The notes beneath the pieces are model-generated. The model made no database searches, was not told where the DNA came from, and saw nothing but the letters and a program-made list of their open reading frames with translations. Below are positions 44,583-53,681 of a stretch of DNA of 64,000 nucleotides, piece after piece. Every line of letters begins with the position of its first letter. The stretch's first letter is position 1. The DNA is from Pseudomonas sp. UMAB-08 (GTDB lineage Bacteria; Pseudomonadota; Gammaproteobacteria; Pseudomonadales; Pseudomonadaceae). The position numbers and the translations under genes are program-made. The DNA lies in the NCBI RefSeq assembly GCF_900095225.1, contig NZ_LT607414.1, positions 270,033-334,032 of the forward strand, in the 5' to 3' direction.

Positions 44583-44661
44583 TAAAACATAGCCCCTTCA
44601 CGCTCTTTATGCGCTACGTTATCTCCAGCATTGACGCCTTCTCTGCGAGCGTAATTCATAA

Positions 44662-45363
44662 ATGAAGTTCATGCGCAAACATTCCGAGTCCCATAGAAGT
44701 GACCGCATTGGTTGGCTTCGCGCGGCCGTATTGGGCGCCAACGACGGAATTGTGTCGACCGCCAGTCTTTTAATCGGGGTTGCCGCCGCCCACGCCACAC
44801 ACAGTACGTTACTGGTGACCGGTATTGCGGGGCTGGTGGCAGGCGCCATGTCCATGGCCGCTGGAGAATATGTTTCCGTGCACTCTCAGGCCGATACCGA
44901 ACGAGCCGATCTAGTGCGCGAGCAAACCGAGCTTGCAACGAATCCGCTTGCTGAACATTCTGAGTTGGCGTCCATTTACATGGCTCGCGGTATTGAACCT
45001 GATCTCGCCAGGACAGTGGCGACGCAATTAATGGCACACGACGCACTGGGCTCACACGCTCGGGACGAGCTTGGGATTTCTGACGCACTCAGCGCAAAAC
45101 CGCTGCAGGCCGCGCTGGCCTCGGCGGCCAGTTTTTTTGTCGGCGCAGCCTTGCCGCTGATTGTTACGTTTATTGCACCCGCTCAAAGCGTTATCCCGTG
45201 GATATCAGGGATGTCACTTCTATTTCTGGCAACACTCGGCGGTATAGCGGCCAAAGCCGGAGGCGCCAGCGTTCCAACAGGCGCGTGGCGAGTGACCTTT
45301 TGGGGGGCGCTTGCCATGGCTGTTACCGCGCTGGTGGGCACCTCGTTCGGTGCAGTTGTCTAA
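44662..45363 (+). CDS. VIT/CCC1-family iron-manganese transporter
   Basis: The 233-residue membrane protein opens with RIGWLRAAVLGANDGIVSTASLLIGVAAA and continues with GLVAGAMSMAAGEYVSVHSQADTE, the strongly conserved VIT1 signature, and about five helices, the last three between 150 and 233. VIT proteins move Fe2+ or Mn2+ out of the cytosol. The central cytosolic region (TELATNPLAEHSELASIYMARG) holds many Glu residues, as in metal-binding loops of the family. Its place behind the flavin-reductase operon hints at iron handling but the gap of 79 bp leaves cotranscription unproven. Confidence 0.92.
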   Translation: MKFMRKHSESHRSDRIGWLRAAVLGANDGIVSTASLLIGVAAAHATHSTLLVTGIAGLVAGAMSMAAGEYVSVHSQADTERADLVREQTELATNPLAEHSELASIYMARGIEPDLARTVATQLMAHDALGSHARDELGISDALSAKPLQAALASAASFFVGAALPLIVTFIAPAQSVIPWISGMSLLFLATLGGIAAKAGGASVPTGAWRVTFWGALAMAVTALVGTSFGAVV

Positions 45364-45380
45364 TAATTCATACGCCAAAA

Positions 45381-45402
45381 AAAGGGAGCCGAGGCTCCCT
45401 TT
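45381..45402. terminator. Bidirectional terminator between VIT gene and small protein gene
   Basis: AAAGGGAGCC and GGCTCCCTTT form a ten-base stem flanked by A and T runs, right after the VIT stop and facing the end of the convergent small gene. Confidence 0.85.
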
Positions 45403-45448
45403 CTTAAACGACTGATATGCCAGATAGTCGTGATCTGTCACTCAGGTG

Positions 45449-45634
45449 TCAGGCGGTGGTATTGATTCTCGTGCCCACACTGCCAGAGGTTGCTTTAGGC
45501 ATCTCTACTTCGCCTGCTTTGCTACCGTCGTGATCGCCGTCACTGTCCATTGCAACAGTTTTGACCTGTTGAGCGGACACAGGGGCAGGTCGAATGATAG
45601 GCGTACTCGTCGAACTTCCAATTGCAGATGTCAT
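45449..45634 (-). CDS. Small acidic protein with DxDGDxDG motif
   Basis: The ATG at 45634 has GGAG six bases upstream (the ATG at 45640 directly abuts it) and gives 61 residues. The sequence is low in hydrophobics, rich in Ser/Thr at both ends, with DSDGDHDGSKAGEVE at residues 30-44, resembling an EF-hand or dockerin calcium loop. I recall similar short proteins annotated as hypothetical in many Pseudomonas genomes. Function is unknown; calcium binding is only suggested by the spacing of aspartates. Confidence 0.7.
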   Translation of the reverse strand: MTSAIGSSTSTPIIRPAPVSAQQVKTVAMDSDGDHDGSKAGEVEMPKATSGSVGTRINTTA

Positions 45635-45709
45635 ATACATCTCCGATAACTATCGAGTGAGTGCAATAATTTAATTGCCACCAAATGTAACTCAATCGGA
45701 GTGAAATTT

Positions 45710-45799
45710 ATGTCAATTGGCCATACCCTGTTTTTCAAGGCGTTCATTAATGCACTGCAACTGCGAGTGTTGGCCCGCAGCTCGATGTTTGCTGGATGA
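45710..45799 (+). CDS. Possible 29-residue peptide
   Basis: An ATG at 45710 with CGGAG eight bases upstream begins MSIGHTLFFKAFINALQLRV and stops at 45797. It is short, basic and partly hydrophobic. It overlaps no other gene. Nothing beyond the ribosome site supports translation. Confidence 0.25.
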   Translation: MSIGHTLFFKAFINALQLRVLARSSMFAG

Positions 45800-45804
45800 C
45801 TCTA

Positions 45805-46485
45805 TCAATCCTTGCGCAAAACGTAGACTCTCCACATCGCATACAAGGGAATGAAGTCGAGACGTTCCTGAATACGAAATCCCGCCTCTTTGAACTCGCG
45901 TTCGGCAGTGTCCCTTGGGATAACGAAACGATTTTGATAATCACCCTTATCTCCCCGTGCGCGCCGACGTGCCTCTTGACGTTTACGCTTCCAGGATTTG
46001 AAGTTGCCATCCACCCACAAGGAAATGATGACCGTTTCCCGGGTAACTCGATAGAACTCTTTGAGCATCGCCAATCGGTGTTGCGGGTCGCCTATATGGT
46101 GCAGCAAACGCATGCAGAAAATGCTGTCTACCGAATTGTCGGGCAAGTCGATCTCAAATGCTGACGTTTGCAAGGCACGTACGCGCTTGACCACCTCGGC
46201 CGATTGCGATTTGCAGGCGGTCTCGATCATGTCCGCAGAGTTATCCGCGCCGATAATGACTCGATTAGGTTTTTCCGCCAACAACGGCCAGAACCGCCCC
46301 GCTCCGCAAGGGAGATCAAGAACCAGTCCCGGCTCACCGGCCACAGAAAGTGCCTTGCGAGCCAGTTGTTCGTCCCGCAGGTGAGACAGCCTGCGAGCAA
46401 GCCCATCCCGATGTTTCAAAAAATACTGCTGCGCATGCTCCTGATCGTACTTTTCAGAAAACTTCAGCTTGATGGGGTCGCTCAT
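45805..46485 (-). CDS. Class I SAM-dependent methyltransferase
   Basis: The ATG at 46485, preceded by GGAG, gives 226 residues. Motif I is VLDLPCGAGRFWPLL (about 55-69), motif II IGADNSADMIETA, with FEIDLPDNSVDSIFCMRLLHHIGDP as the motif III-IV region. The substrate is not identifiable. It lacks the cysteine set of ArsM arsenite methyltransferases, so its place behind the arsenic operon is not evidence for arsenic methylation. Confidence 0.85.
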   Translation of the reverse strand: MSDPIKLKFSEKYDQEHAQQYFLKHRDGLARRLSHLRDEQLARKALSVAGEPGLVLDLPCGAGRFWPLLAEKPNRVIIGADNSADMIETACKSQSAEVVKRVRALQTSAFEIDLPDNSVDSIFCMRLLHHIGDPQHRLAMLKEFYRVTRETVIISLWVDGNFKSWKRKRQEARRRARGDKGDYQNRFVIPRDTAEREFKEAGFRIQERLDFIPLYAMWRVYVLRKD

Positions 46486-46692
46486 GATGCTCTCCAATTG
46501 CTCATGGGTCGTACGCTACTTAACCATTAGTCGCAGAGAGGTCAAACGTGTGTGAAAGATTCGTGAGCCCCCTGCGACGTCGACGTGTTATCCACGACCA
46601 AAAATCGTCATCAGCGCCACCGGCGCACATTAAGAAACCTCTTCATGCCGAGCTAGTCAGGTATGTCTCGGTTTTCGGGTCAGCAACTGCAT

Positions 46693-47934
46693 TCAGCGCA
46701 GTATGTCGAGGCGTACCCTTTTCTTGGCATGCCTGGGCAGAGCAATGGAAATCAACGCGGCGAGCAGCACAAAAGCGCTCGATATCCACAAGCACGCACT
46801 CAACCCGTACACCTGGTAAATCCATCCCGAGAGGACCGTGCCGATCAAGCGACCCATGGCGTTGGACATGTAGTAGAAACCTACATCCAGCGAGACGCCG
46901 TCTTCCTTGGCGTAGGAGACGATCAGGTAACTGTGCAGCGATGAGTTCACTGCGAACAGGACGCCAAAGACCATCAGCCCACCCAACAGAACGACGTGCT
47001 CGGACAACCCAGTGTTCAACCCCAAGGCAATAGCCCCTGGCAGAAGCGCCAGCGGAAGTGCCCAGAGAAAAGCCGCTCGTCCATCGGGCACACGCCCGTT
47101 TTTCTTGCCGGTGATGCTGGGCGCGAACGACTGAACGATGCCGTAGCCAATCACCCACGCCGCAAGAAAACCACCGACCTTCCAGACGTCCCAACCAAAG
47201 GCTGCACTGAGATAGACCGGCAATGCGACGACAAACCAGACATCCCGAGCGCCAAACAAAAACATCCGTGCTGCCGACAGGATATTGATCGCACGGCTCT
47301 TGGAAAGGATCTCCCGGAACTTGGGTTTGGCCTTGGCTTTGCCCAAGTCTTTCTTGAGCAAAATAAGGCTGCTGATCCAGATCAGCCCCAACACGATAGC
47401 CATGGCCAGCACGGCGCCCTTGAATCCGATGGCTGCCAGCAGAGCACCGCCCAGAAAGAAACCGACGCCCTTGAGCGCATTTTTCGAGCCGGTGAGGATC
47501 GCGATCCACTGATAGAGCTTGCCTTGTTGTCCATTGGGCACCAGCAGCTTGATCGAGCTTTTGGCGCTCATCTTGTTCAAGTCTTTGGCGATCCCCGACA
47601 ACGCCTGAGCACCCATCACCCAAGGAATCGTCAGCCAGACCGATGGCACTGTCAGCATCAGCAGTGCCACGACCTGAATGGCCAAACCAATGTTCATGGT
47701 CCGGTTCAGGCCCAATCGGACCCCAAGGTAGCCACCCACGAGGTTGGTGACCACGCCAAAGAACTCATAGAACAAAAACAGCGCCGCAATCTGAAGCGGG
47801 CTGTAGCCCAATGCGTGAAAGTGCAGCACCACCAACATGCGCAACGCGCCATCGGTGAGGGTGAAGGCCCAGTAATTACCCGTGACGAGCAGGTACTGCC
47901 GCACTTCTGGAGCGAGGGCTGACAACGCGTTCAT
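46693..47934 (-). CDS. arsJ: ArsJ-type MFS exporter (1-arseno-3-phosphoglycerate)
   Basis: The 413-residue, 12-helix MFS protein starts MNALSALAPEVRQYLLVTGNYWAFTLTDGALRMLV. This N-terminus and the KMSAKSSIKLLVPNGQQGKLYQWIAILTGSKNALKGVGF segment are as I know them from ArsJ. ArsJ exports the unstable arseno-phosphoglycerate made by an ars-linked GAPDH from arsenate. That GAPDH gene lies directly upstream, separated by a REP pair. AGGA precedes the ATG at 47934. The function is secure given the paired gene. Confidence 0.92.
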   Translation of the reverse strand: MNALSALAPEVRQYLLVTGNYWAFTLTDGALRMLVVLHFHALGYSPLQIAALFLFYEFFGVVTNLVGGYLGVRLGLNRTMNIGLAIQVVALLMLTVPSVWLTIPWVMGAQALSGIAKDLNKMSAKSSIKLLVPNGQQGKLYQWIAILTGSKNALKGVGFFLGGALLAAIGFKGAVLAMAIVLGLIWISSLILLKKDLGKAKAKPKFREILSKSRAINILSAARMFLFGARDVWFVVALPVYLSAAFGWDVWKVGGFLAAWVIGYGIVQSFAPSITGKKNGRVPDGRAAFLWALPLALLPGAIALGLNTGLSEHVVLLGGLMVFGVLFAVNSSLHSYLIVSYAKEDGVSLDVGFYYMSNAMGRLIGTVLSGWIYQVYGLSACLWISSAFVLLAALISIALPRHAKKRVRLDILR

Positions 47935-48016
47935 GATTGATCCTATCAGGCAACCTGTAGCCCATTGAAAAATAAAGAATAAGTGTTATTAAATTTTCAG
48001 CCAAACGCTGACCCCC

Positions 48017-48125
48017 TGTAGGAGCGCGCTTGCCCGCGATCGGCTGCGAAGCAGTCGCAAATGGGTTGGCGCCGATGTCGCAGAAAAGCCCTTCGGTCTT
48101 TATCGCGGGCAAGCGCGCTCCTACA
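48017..48125. repeat. REP pair (REPIN-like inverted repeat)
   Basis: The 24-base arms at 48017-48040 and 48102-48125 are perfect inverted copies, beginning TGTAGGAGCGCGCTTGCC, the common Pseudomonas REP family. The pair can fold into a long hairpin in the mRNA between the arsenic GAPDH gene and arsJ, where it may set their relative expression. Confidence 0.93.
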
Positions 48126-48298
48126 AATAATCAATTTATTTCAGTTAGTTACGTGTTGCTTGATAAGAGCAGGCTTGCAACTACGCGTCCCGCTGCGAAG
48201 GCGGCTAACCTGACACACCACTAAACGATCACACCACACAAATCAAAACCAGTTTGCTGCGCGACAGCGCGGCGTCGAGGACAGGGTGGCACCGCCTA

Positions 48299-49303
48299 TC
48301 AGACGGCCAGACCGACCATTTTCGCCAGTTCGACCGTACGGTTGGCATAGCCCCATTCGTTGTCGTACCACGCGTAGATTTTTACCTGAGTGCCATTGAT
48401 GACCATGGTCGACAGCGCATCAATAATCGAAGAGCGCGGATCGGTACGGTAGTCGATGGACACCAACGGACGCTCCTCGTAGCCGAGGATGTCTTTCAGT
48501 TCATTCTCGGAGGCGTCCTTCAGCAGTTGATTCACTTCTTCTGCGGTCGTGGCGCGTTCAACTTCAAACACACAATCAGTCAGCGACGCGTTAGCCAACG
48601 GCACCCGCACGGCATGACCATTCAGACGCCCGCGCAGCTCTGGGAAAATTTCGGCGATGGCCGTGGCCGAGCCGGTACTGGTCGGGATCAAGCTCATCCC
48701 GGAAGCACGCGCACGGCGCAGATCCTTGTGCGGCTGATCGAGAATGCTCTGGGTGTTGGTCAGGTCATGAATGGTGGTGATTGAGCCGTGACGGATCCCC
48801 AGCTTTTCGTGAATCACTTTCACTACCGGAGCCAGGCAGTTCGTGGTGCACGACGCGGCGGTCACAATGCGATGTTGCGCAGGATCGAACAGGTGGTGAT
48901 TGACGCCCATCACGATATTCAACGCGCCGCTTTCCTTCACCGGGGCACTGACCACAACGCGCTTCACGCCTTGGTCCAGGTAGCCCTGAAGGACCGCAAC
49001 GGTTTTCATTTTTCCGCTGGCTTCGATCACCAGATCGCAGCCCGACCAATCGGTATCGGCGATTGCCTTATTGGCACTGACCTTGATCCGCTTGCCGTCG
49101 ATGACAATGCACTCGCCCTCGGAGTCGGCCTGGTAATTCCAACGACCATGCACCGAGTCGAAGTTGAGTAGGTGAGCGTGGGTCGCTGCATCACCGGCCG
49201 GATCGTTGATTTGCACGAATTCAAGCTCTGGCCAGCTCCAGGCTGCTCGCAGCGCGAGACGGCCGATCCGACCGAAACCATTGATACCCACTTTGATAGC
49301 CAT
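48299..49303 (-). CDS. ArsJ-associated glyceraldehyde-3-phosphate dehydrogenase
   Basis: The ATG at 49303, with GGAG seven bases before it, gives 334 residues ([22 protein letters not shown]). Catalytic Cys152 lies in [15 protein letters not shown], and the C-terminus has [18 protein letters not shown]. In ars operons this enzyme uses arsenate instead of phosphate to form 1-arseno-3-phosphoglycerate, which ArsJ exports. Placement between arsH and arsJ supports that role rather than central glycolysis. Confidence 0.93.
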   Translation of the reverse strand: MAIKVGINGFGRIGRLALRAAWSWPELEFVQINDPAGDAATHAHLLNFDSVHGRWNYQADSEGECIVIDGKRIKVSANKAIADTDWSGCDLVIEASGKMKTVAVLQGYLDQGVKRVVVSAPVKESGALNIVMGVNHHLFDPAQHRIVTAASCTTNCLAPVVKVIHEKLGIRHGSITTIHDLTNTQSILDQPHKDLRRARASGMSLIPTSTGSATAIAEIFPELRGRLNGHAVRVPLANASLTDCVFEVERATTAEEVNQLLKDASENELKDILGYEERPLVSIDYRTDPRSSIIDALSTMVINGTQVKIYAWYDNEWGYANRTVELAKMVGLAV

Positions 49304-49393
49304 GTCTTTGCTCCATATAACTGATGTTAGTGGGAGTCCGACCTGCGCGTGCCGAACGTGCCCAATATTGGTTATCACGCGGTGAAACTGTCC

Positions 49394-50110
49394 TCAGATA
49401 GAACGCTGATTAACCCGGTCCATGAGTGCCTCCGCCGACTCCTTGCGCTCGGAATAGCGATCAACCAGATAGTCCTGGCGGTCGCGCAGCAGCAGCGTGA
49501 ACTTCACCAGCTCCTCCATCACGTCGACGACACGGTCATAGAAGGGAGAGGGTTTCATGCGCCCGTTCTCGTCGAACTCCAGATAGGCTTTCGGTACAGA
49601 CGATTGATTAGGGATGGTGAACATCCGCATCCAGCGCCCAAGTACACGCAGTTGATTGACCACGTTGAATGACTGCGAACCACCACACACCTGCATGACC
49701 GCCAGGGTTTTACCCTGGGTCGGGCGGACTGCGCCCATGGCCAACGGCACCCAGTCGATCTGTGCCTTGAATACGGCGCTCATTGAGCCGTGACGCTCGG
49801 GTGAGCACCAGACTTGCCCTTCCGACCACAGCATCAGCTCGCGCAGCTGTTGAACCTGCGGGTGGTCGTCGGCCACGTCATCGGGTAATGGCAAGCCTGA
49901 TGGATTGAAGACCCGTGTTTCGGCGCCCATGCGTTGCAGCAGGCGAGCCGCTTCCTCTACCAGCAAGCGGCTGAAGGAGCGCTCACGCGTCGATCCATAC
50001 AGCAGCAGGATGCGTGGTTTATGGGTGGACTTCAGCTCGATCCCCAGTTTGTCTGCCGAAGGTAATTCAATCAGGTCGGCGTCAAGCTGGGGGATGTGGT
50101 CGTCATACAT
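49394..50110 (-). CDS. arsH: ArsH, NADPH-dependent FMN oxidoreductase
   Basis: From the ATG at 50110 the 238-residue protein carries the flavodoxin-like FMN loop [41 protein letters not shown] and [32 protein letters not shown], all typical of ArsH. It oxidises trivalent organoarsenicals and reduces quinones or Fe(III). Its start overlaps the last eight bases of acr3, with AGGA upstream, so the two are translationally coupled. Confidence 0.94.
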   Translation of the reverse strand: MYDDHIPQLDADLIELPSADKLGIELKSTHKPRILLLYGSTRERSFSRLLVEEAARLLQRMGAETRVFNPSGLPLPDDVADDHPQVQQLRELMLWSEGQVWCSPERHGSMSAVFKAQIDWVPLAMGAVRPTQGKTLAVMQVCGGSQSFNVVNQLRVLGRWMRMFTIPNQSSVPKAYLEFDENGRMKPSPFYDRVVDVMEELVKFTLLLRDRQDYLVDRYSERKESAEALMDRVNQRSI

Positions 50111-51176
50111 AGTCGTTGTCCTGCGCAGCTGCGCTCCTGGATTCATCGAACCAGCGGCGTTTAAGCCACAGCGCTACACCCACTAAAGAAATCAGCACCG
50201 GCACTTCCACGAGCGGGCCAATCACCGTGGCAAAAGCGACCGGAGACGCCAGGCCAAAGGTAGCGATGGCCACCGCAATCGCGAGCTCGAAGTTATTGCT
50301 CGCAGCGGTAAAAGCCAGAGCCGTGGTACGTGGATAATCCGCCTTGAGCAGATTGCCCATGCAGAAACTGAGAAAAAACATCACGACAAAGTAGATCGTC
50401 AGCGGGATCGCGATGCGCAGCACGTCCAGCGGCAATTGCAACACCTTGTCGCCCTTGAGGCTGAACATGGCGATGATGGTCAATAGCAATGCCACCAGGG
50501 TCAGCGGGCTGATCTTCGGAATGAAGCGCTCTTGATACCAAGCCTCTCCCTTGCGTGCGATCAGCATCCTGCGGGTCAGGAAACCGGCCAGGAATGGCAC
50601 GCCCAGATAGATCAGAACCGACTCGGCGATGCTGATGAAGCTGGTCTCGATCACGCTGCCTTGTAACCCGAACAGTGGCGGCAGGAGGCCAAGAAACACC
50701 CAGGCATACAGACTGAAAAACAGAATCTGGAAGATGCTGTTGAAGGCCACTAATCCGGCGACATATTGGTTGTTGCCTCCTGCGATCTGATTCCAGACCA
50801 GCACCATGGCGATGCAACGTGCTAGGCCGATGAGGATCAATCCGGTCATGTATTCCGGCTTGTCGCTCAGGAAGACAATGGCCAAAGCGAACATCAATAT
50901 CGGTCCGACAACCCAGTTCTGGATCAGGGACAAAGCAAGGATGCGCTTGTCTTTGAAGACTTCTGGCAGTTCTTCATAACGAACTTTGGCCAGGGGCGGA
51001 TACATCATCACGATCAAACCGATGGCGATCGGGATGTTGGTGCTGCCCACCGAGAGACTGTTGAGCCACTGCGGCCAGCCTTCGAACAGGCTTCCCAGCC
51101 CGATGCCGAACGCCATGGCCAAGAAAATCCACAGGGTCAGGTATCGGTCCAGAAAGGAAAGGCGGCTTTTACTCAT
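50103..51176 (-). CDS. acr3: ACR3-family arsenite efflux permease
   Basis: The 357-residue protein has ten membrane helices and the ACR3 signatures [48 protein letters not shown] with the essential Cys, and [21 protein letters not shown]. It expels As(III) using the proton gradient. GGAG lies seven bases before the ATG at 51176. It follows arsR by 77 bp and overlaps arsH. Confidence 0.95.
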   Translation of the reverse strand: MSKSRLSFLDRYLTLWIFLAMAFGIGLGSLFEGWPQWLNSLSVGSTNIPIAIGLIVMMYPPLAKVRYEELPEVFKDKRILALSLIQNWVVGPILMFALAIVFLSDKPEYMTGLILIGLARCIAMVLVWNQIAGGNNQYVAGLVAFNSIFQILFFSLYAWVFLGLLPPLFGLQGSVIETSFISIAESVLIYLGVPFLAGFLTRRMLIARKGEAWYQERFIPKISPLTLVALLLTIIAMFSLKGDKVLQLPLDVLRIAIPLTIYFVVMFFLSFCMGNLLKADYPRTTALAFTAASNNFELAIAVAIATFGLASPVAFATVIGPLVEVPVLISLVGVALWLKRRWFDESRSAAAQDNDYV

Positions 51177-51253
51177 GACATATCTCCTACTGTTAAAGCG
51201 TACCGATCAGGGCTAGCTCAGCCTTGAGCTGTTCGGCGCTCAACGTGGATGGA

Positions 51254-51610
51254 TCAGCAGCAGGCTGCGGCGCGCGTCGGGCGGTCGCCCATTTCATCAA
51301 GGCGTTTCGCGTCAGGGCTCAACCAGTGTTTGTTGGCCTCCAGTACGGTGGTCAGAACGCCGCGCACCCAATCAGGCAGGTTCGGGTGCAGGCGGTAATA
51401 CACCCATTGACCTTGCCGACGATCCGCCAGCAGTCCGCAATTGCGCAGTTGGGCCAAGTGCCGGGAGACCTTGGGCTGGCTCTCATTGAGCGCGCAGGTC
51501 AGTTCGCAGACGCAGAGTTCACCCTCGCGGGCGACCAGCAGCATCATGCGCACCCGGTTATCGTCAGCCAGGCATTTAAAAACAGTGGTGGGTGTCAGAG
51601 GATCGGTCAT
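51254..51610 (-). CDS. arsR: ArsR arsenic-responsive repressor
   Basis: The start at 51610 gives a 118-residue winged-helix protein (MTDPLTPTTVFKCLADDNRVRMM). As(III)-binding Cys33 and Cys35 lie in ELCVCEL, with Cys39 close by, and a Cys-Cys pair ends the protein. Recognition region ALNESQPKVSRHLAQLRNCGLL follows. It should release the ars promoter on binding As(III). The candidate operator is the AATATATG dyad just upstream. A longer reading to 51658 would overlap that dyad and is rejected. Confidence 0.94.
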   Translation of the reverse strand: MTDPLTPTTVFKCLADDNRVRMMLLVAREGELCVCELTCALNESQPKVSRHLAQLRNCGLLADRRQGQWVYYRLHPNLPDWVRGVLTTVLEANKHWLSPDAKRLDEMGDRPTRAAACC

Positions 51611-51641
51611 GACAGGGCTTCGGCTCACATATGGTTTTTCG

Positions 51642-51663
51642 AATATATGATTTTCCATATATT
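51642..51663. promoter_or_regulatory. Candidate ArsR operator
   Basis: AATATATG (51642-51649) and CATATATT (51656-51663) form a perfect dyad with a six-base spacer, 32 bases upstream of arsR. It is the only strong dyad between arsR and the divergent cytochrome b561 gene. Confidence 0.65.
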
Positions 51664-51829
51664 ATGGTAAAGCAGAAACAGCGCTGGACGGTGAATTTTT
51701 TCGCCCAATCCCTCGGATTTGGCAGCGTGATCCCTTGCGTTAAACACGCACTGCGTTCAGTTTGGTTTAAGCTTGGTGCCTCAGAATAATCGCCACTTAC
51801 CAAGTAACGCGGACAACAAGGACATTGTT

Positions 51830-52375
51830 ATGGGCTGGAAAAACACAGAACAACGTTATGGCATTCTCTCCATCGGGCTGCATTGGCTGATGCTGATCTT
51901 GATCATTGGCGTCTACGCCTGTATCGAACTAAAAGGGAACTTCCCCAAAGGCAGCGACTTTCGCGAGTTGCTCAAGCAATGGCACTTCATGCTGGGTCTG
52001 GCAATCTTCGCGCTGGTGTGGCTACGTCTTCTGGCCCGTTTGATTGCACCGACACCCACCGTCGTACCCGCCCTTCCGCAGTGGCAGGCAATCCCCGCCA
52101 AGCTGATGCATCTCGCCCTCTACGCGCTGATGATAGGCGCGCCGCTCGCCGGTTGGCTGGTACTGAGTGCGGCCGGTAAATCCATTCCCTTCTTCGGAAT
52201 TGAACTGCCGCCCCTGATCGACAAGAATGAGGTGCTGGCTAAATCAATTAAAGAATGGCACGAGCTGGCCGGGACAACCGGCTACTGGCTGATAGGCCTG
52301 CACGCAGCGGCCGGCCTGTTTCACCATTACATAAGCCGCGACAATACCCTGACCCGCATGTTGCCTGGGCGGTAA
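51830..52375 (+). CDS. Cytochrome b561 (CybB-like)
   Basis: The ATG at 51830, with AAGGA seven bases upstream, gives a 181-residue protein with four helices and haem-ligand histidines: His in SIGLHWLMLIL, QWHFMLGLAIF, LMHLALYALMIGAPLAGW and LIGLHAAAGLFHHYISRD. CybB-type proteins carry two b haems and pass electrons between quinone and other acceptors in the inner membrane. It is divergent from arsR; a link to arsenic is not evident. Confidence 0.9.
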   Translation: MGWKNTEQRYGILSIGLHWLMLILIIGVYACIELKGNFPKGSDFRELLKQWHFMLGLAIFALVWLRLLARLIAPTPTVVPALPQWQAIPAKLMHLALYALMIGAPLAGWLVLSAAGKSIPFFGIELPPLIDKNEVLAKSIKEWHELAGTTGYWLIGLHAAAGLFHHYISRDNTLTRMLPGR

Positions 52376-52459
52376 GCTCTACCCGGTACCCGCAGCCTGT
52401 CGAGCGACATGCACGATCAGCGCTGCGGAGAATCGGCTGGCCCACCTGGAACCTGACCT

Positions 52460-53656
52460 ATGTCCGAGACGGTAATCACGCGCAGCATTCCACGCACGGT
52501 CTGGGCACTGGGTTTCGTCAGTCTGTTCATGGACTTGTCGTCAGAAATGGTTCATGCGCTGCTGCCGGTATTTTTGGTCGGCACGCTCGGCGTCAGCATG
52601 ATCACGCTAGGTTTGATCGAGGGCATTGCGGAAGCTACGGCCCTGATTGTGAAAGTTTTTTCCGGCGCGATCAGCGACTATTTCGGTAAACGCAAGAGCC
52701 TCTTGCTGCTGGGCTACGGCCTTGCTGCACTCACCAAGCCCCTCTTCCCGCTGGCTCATTCCGCAGAAATGGTATTTACCGCACGCTTTCTGGACCGGAT
52801 TGGCAAAGGGATCCGCGGAGCGCCACGCGATGCTCTGGTCGCCGACGTATCACCACCGGAGATCCGCGGAGCGTGCTTTGGCTTGCGTCAATCCATGGAC
52901 ACCGTAGGGGCCTTTCTCGGACCCGCAGTGGCCATCGGCCTGATGTACATATTCAGTGAAAACATTCCTCTGGTCTTATGGATTGCCGTGATACCCGCGC
53001 TGGTGGCCGTCAGCCTGATTTTTGTTGGCGTCGATGAGCCCGAGCGCGAGCAGAGAGCTCAGCACTTTCGTTCGCCGATACGTCTACAGCTGCTCTACAG
53101 TTTTTCGCCAGCTTATTGGTGGGTGGTGATTGTGGGAGCGCTGTTCACCCTGGCGCGCTTTAGCGAGGCGTTTCTGGTCTTGCGCGGCCAGCAAGCAGGA
53201 CTCTCCGCGACCTGGGTGCCCATCGTGATGGTGGTGATGGCTTTGTTCTACACCCTCTCTGCCTACCCCGTGGGGAAACTCTCTGACCGTGTCAGCCGCA
53301 AAGCGCTTCTCGGCGTGGGTTTGATATTGCTTATCGTGTCCGATCTGGTGCTGGCCAACGCAGAGTCCATCACAATGCTGATGCTCGGCGTCACATTGTG
53401 GGGACTGCATATGGGATTCAGTCAGGGACTGCTGGCCGCTCTTGTGGCTGACACGACACCGGCAGGGCTGAAGGGAACCGCCTTTGGGGTTTTCAACCTG
53501 GTGAGTGGAGTCTCCATGCTCCTGGCAAGCGTGCTTGCAGGCCTGCTGTGGCAAACCTATGGGTCAGCAATGACTTTCTATGCAGGTGCTGCTTTTTCTG
53601 CAGTCGCTTTCATACTTCTGTTAACGCGGCGCCAACGTGACGATCACCTGAAGTAA
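52460..53656 (+). CDS. MFS transporter, unknown substrate
   Basis: The 398-residue protein has 12 hydrophobic segments and MFS motifs, including the A-loop GAISDYFGKRKSLLLLGY and GRFLDRIGKGIRGAPRDALVADV-type sequence (FTARFLDRIGKGIRGAPRDA). GKLSDRVSRKALLGVG marks the second half. Substrate cannot be deduced. It ends 25 bp from a convergent stress-protein gene. It lies 84 bp downstream of the cytochrome b561 gene on the same strand. Confidence 0.88.
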   Translation: MSETVITRSIPRTVWALGFVSLFMDLSSEMVHALLPVFLVGTLGVSMITLGLIEGIAEATALIVKVFSGAISDYFGKRKSLLLLGYGLAALTKPLFPLAHSAEMVFTARFLDRIGKGIRGAPRDALVADVSPPEIRGACFGLRQSMDTVGAFLGPAVAIGLMYIFSENIPLVLWIAVIPALVAVSLIFVGVDEPEREQRAQHFRSPIRLQLLYSFSPAYWWVVIVGALFTLARFSEAFLVLRGQQAGLSATWVPIVMVVMALFYTLSAYPVGKLSDRVSRKALLGVGLILLIVSDLVLANAESITMLMLGVTLWGLHMGFSQGLLAALVADTTPAGLKGTAFGVFNLVSGVSMLLASVLAGLLWQTYGSAMTFYAGAAFSAVAFILLLTRRQRDDHLK

Positions 53657-53681
53657 CCACAGCGCTCCCTCCATGCCGCTA

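Noticed and set aside
45805..46485. Methyltransferase as ArsM of the arsenic operon
   Set aside because: It lacks the conserved cysteines of arsenite methyltransferases and is separated from arsJ by about 200 bp.
46996..47922. 308-codon plus-strand reading opposite arsJ
   Set aside because: Its His/Gln/Asp-rich sequence is the usual reverse image of a membrane protein.
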